The position numbers and the translations under genes were made by a program. Positions 63,131 through 64,000 of a DNA stretch of 64,000 bases are shown one piece after another. The notes under the pieces were generated by a model. That model made no database searches. It had not been told where the DNA came from and saw nothing but the letters and a program-made list of their open reading frames with translations. The stretch's first letter is position 1. Every line of letters starts with the position of its first letter. Origin of the DNA: Sipunculus nudus (Eukaryota; Annelida; Sipuncula; Golfingiida; Sipunculidae); NCBI GenBank assembly GCA_026874595.1, contig CM049311.1, positions 66,215,953-66,279,952 of the forward strand, read 5' to 3'.

Positions 63131-63916
63131 AGATTCGGTTCATTTTGGCGGGCTTTGCATACAACCCGGCATTTCTCAGATTTCTCAGGTTATATTTCTC
63201 AGAACAAGCGATGCCTTCCCCGGGTGAGCGATATTACAAGCATCACTGAACCCCTCCCCTCTCACCAATGTTACCGACCTTACAATATAGAGTGACTGAT
63301 TATACCTTGACCTCTGTAGTCAAGTAAGATTCCGAACCCCTTTGTTTGTGAAGAACTATTCAACATATGGTTTTTGTTCAATTCGGGTGTTTTTACATTC
63401 TGATGGATAGGCAGTCATGGTAATGAAACCAAGATTCGTAAGTGGAAAGGACGGTTGATCGATGACAGCGGAAGGGCCCACTGGCTAGGTTTTATAAAAT
63501 ATGGTTAACGACCTTTCCAAGAGATACCCAATGCTTAGTTTTAAGCAGTGTTGGCTTAATAGAGACCAAGGTGATGCCACACTTCTCATAAATCAAGCGG
63601 CGAAATGAATCGTAAATGCAGGAACTCTGACAAGCTCCTACTCTTGAGTTAATATAACAAAACGTGCTTGTGCTTATCAACTATTAAGCTGCAAACCTTA
63701 TCTGTCTTTCACAAAATGATTGTGTAGAGAAGGATCAAGGAATAAGCAGGAGAGGTCCAACCCAGGAGGATTGATGACTTATAAAAAAAACGGTCAAGGT
63801 CGGAAAAGAGGTTTAAAGCCAAAAAAATGTGATTGAAAGAGGTCGGGATAACCCTGGACCCAAGCCCTCCCCCCAGATCCACTTCTGTGTGTGCCTGTGT
63901 GTATCGGTTTGCTTAC

Positions 63917-64000
63917 CAGTACAAATGACCGTGTAGTCTGCAGTCCTCTGCACCCCTCCCGCAGACACTTTCACCGACACATTATAACACGTGTGTGGTT
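63917..64000 (-). CDS. Receptor gene exon 1 in window (partial): C-terminal half of an FN3 domain
   Basis: First visible exon of the minus-strand receptor gene; it runs off the window edge, so the upstream coding sequence and signal peptide are not seen. Reading from the third base gives an open frame of 27 codons plus one base, then a GTAAGC donor. The peptide contains CYNVSVKV and ends YTVICT. Cys4 and Cys26 (numbering from the first complete codon here) are 22 residues apart. The second FN3 domain, in exon 4, has two Cys 22 residues apart in a similar CYDVTV...FC context. This suggests an FN3 F-G hairpin closed by a disulfide. An Ig-domain end is the alternative but fits less well. It splices in phase 1 to the Ig exon. 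Confidence 0.72.

Overview
The window looks like AT-rich, intron-containing animal nuclear DNA. It is dense in tandem repeats, foldback and hAT-type elements, tRNA-derived SINEs and long poly-G/C runs. There are no bacterial-style gene arrays, and every splice site assigned here is GT-AG. A marine invertebrate is the best guess, from the style of the dispersed repeats (GACCTTGACC tracts, GCGCCCCCTAGCGGCCAT motifs, TAGGCCTA motifs), but the phylum cannot be fixed from sequence alone.

One protein-coding gene can be supported. It lies on the minus strand, and its 3' part occupies about 47.1-64.0 kb. Ten exons (63917-64000 down to 47126-47347) join in frame with consistent phases to give the last 452 residues of a type I membrane protein: end of an FN3 domain, one Ig domain, a second FN3 domain split by a phase-2 intron, an acidic stalk built from two related 45-nt exons plus a 21-nt microexon, one transmembrane helix, and a short cytoplasmic tail. 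The tail has no kinase or phosphatase domain. It carries Tyr motifs YKDL, YESL, YDNA, YVEM, YQDM and YANP and ends in S-V-L. YVEM and YQDM fit the PI3-kinase p85 SH2 consensus (YxxM), and YDNA and YANP fit the Grb2 SH2 consensus (YxN). The 5' end of the gene lies beyond base 64000. This receptor is the main biological content of the window.

Region 1-24.9 kb has no gene I can support. It holds a SINE-like copy near 0.65 kb, a 234-bp tandem repeat at 1.44-2.09 kb, microsatellites, a 1.78-kb foldback transposon with a 6-bp target duplication (11356-13135), a 153-bp pogo/mariner-like MITE (14189-14341), a minus-strand tRNA-SINE near 16 kb, an inverted/tandem repeat element at 17.4-18.3 kb, and a 985-bp hAT-like element with an 8-bp target duplication (19741-20725) that carries a nested SINE.

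Region 24.9-31.45 kb is a single 6.5-kb minisatellite array of about 28-bp monomers. It contains two different higher-order periods, 140 bp near the left and 55 bp on the right. Region 31.45-47 kb is non-coding, with a 148-bp array (37.6-38.7 kb), a 950-bp tandem duplication (40.5-42.4 kb) and a near-identical 300-bp duplicate 3.56 kb apart. The introns of the receptor gene carry two more minisatellites, with 54-bp and 45-bp units, plus a SINE, long AT/AG/CA microsatellites, a repeat family of roughly 150 bp and a LINE 3'-end fossil.
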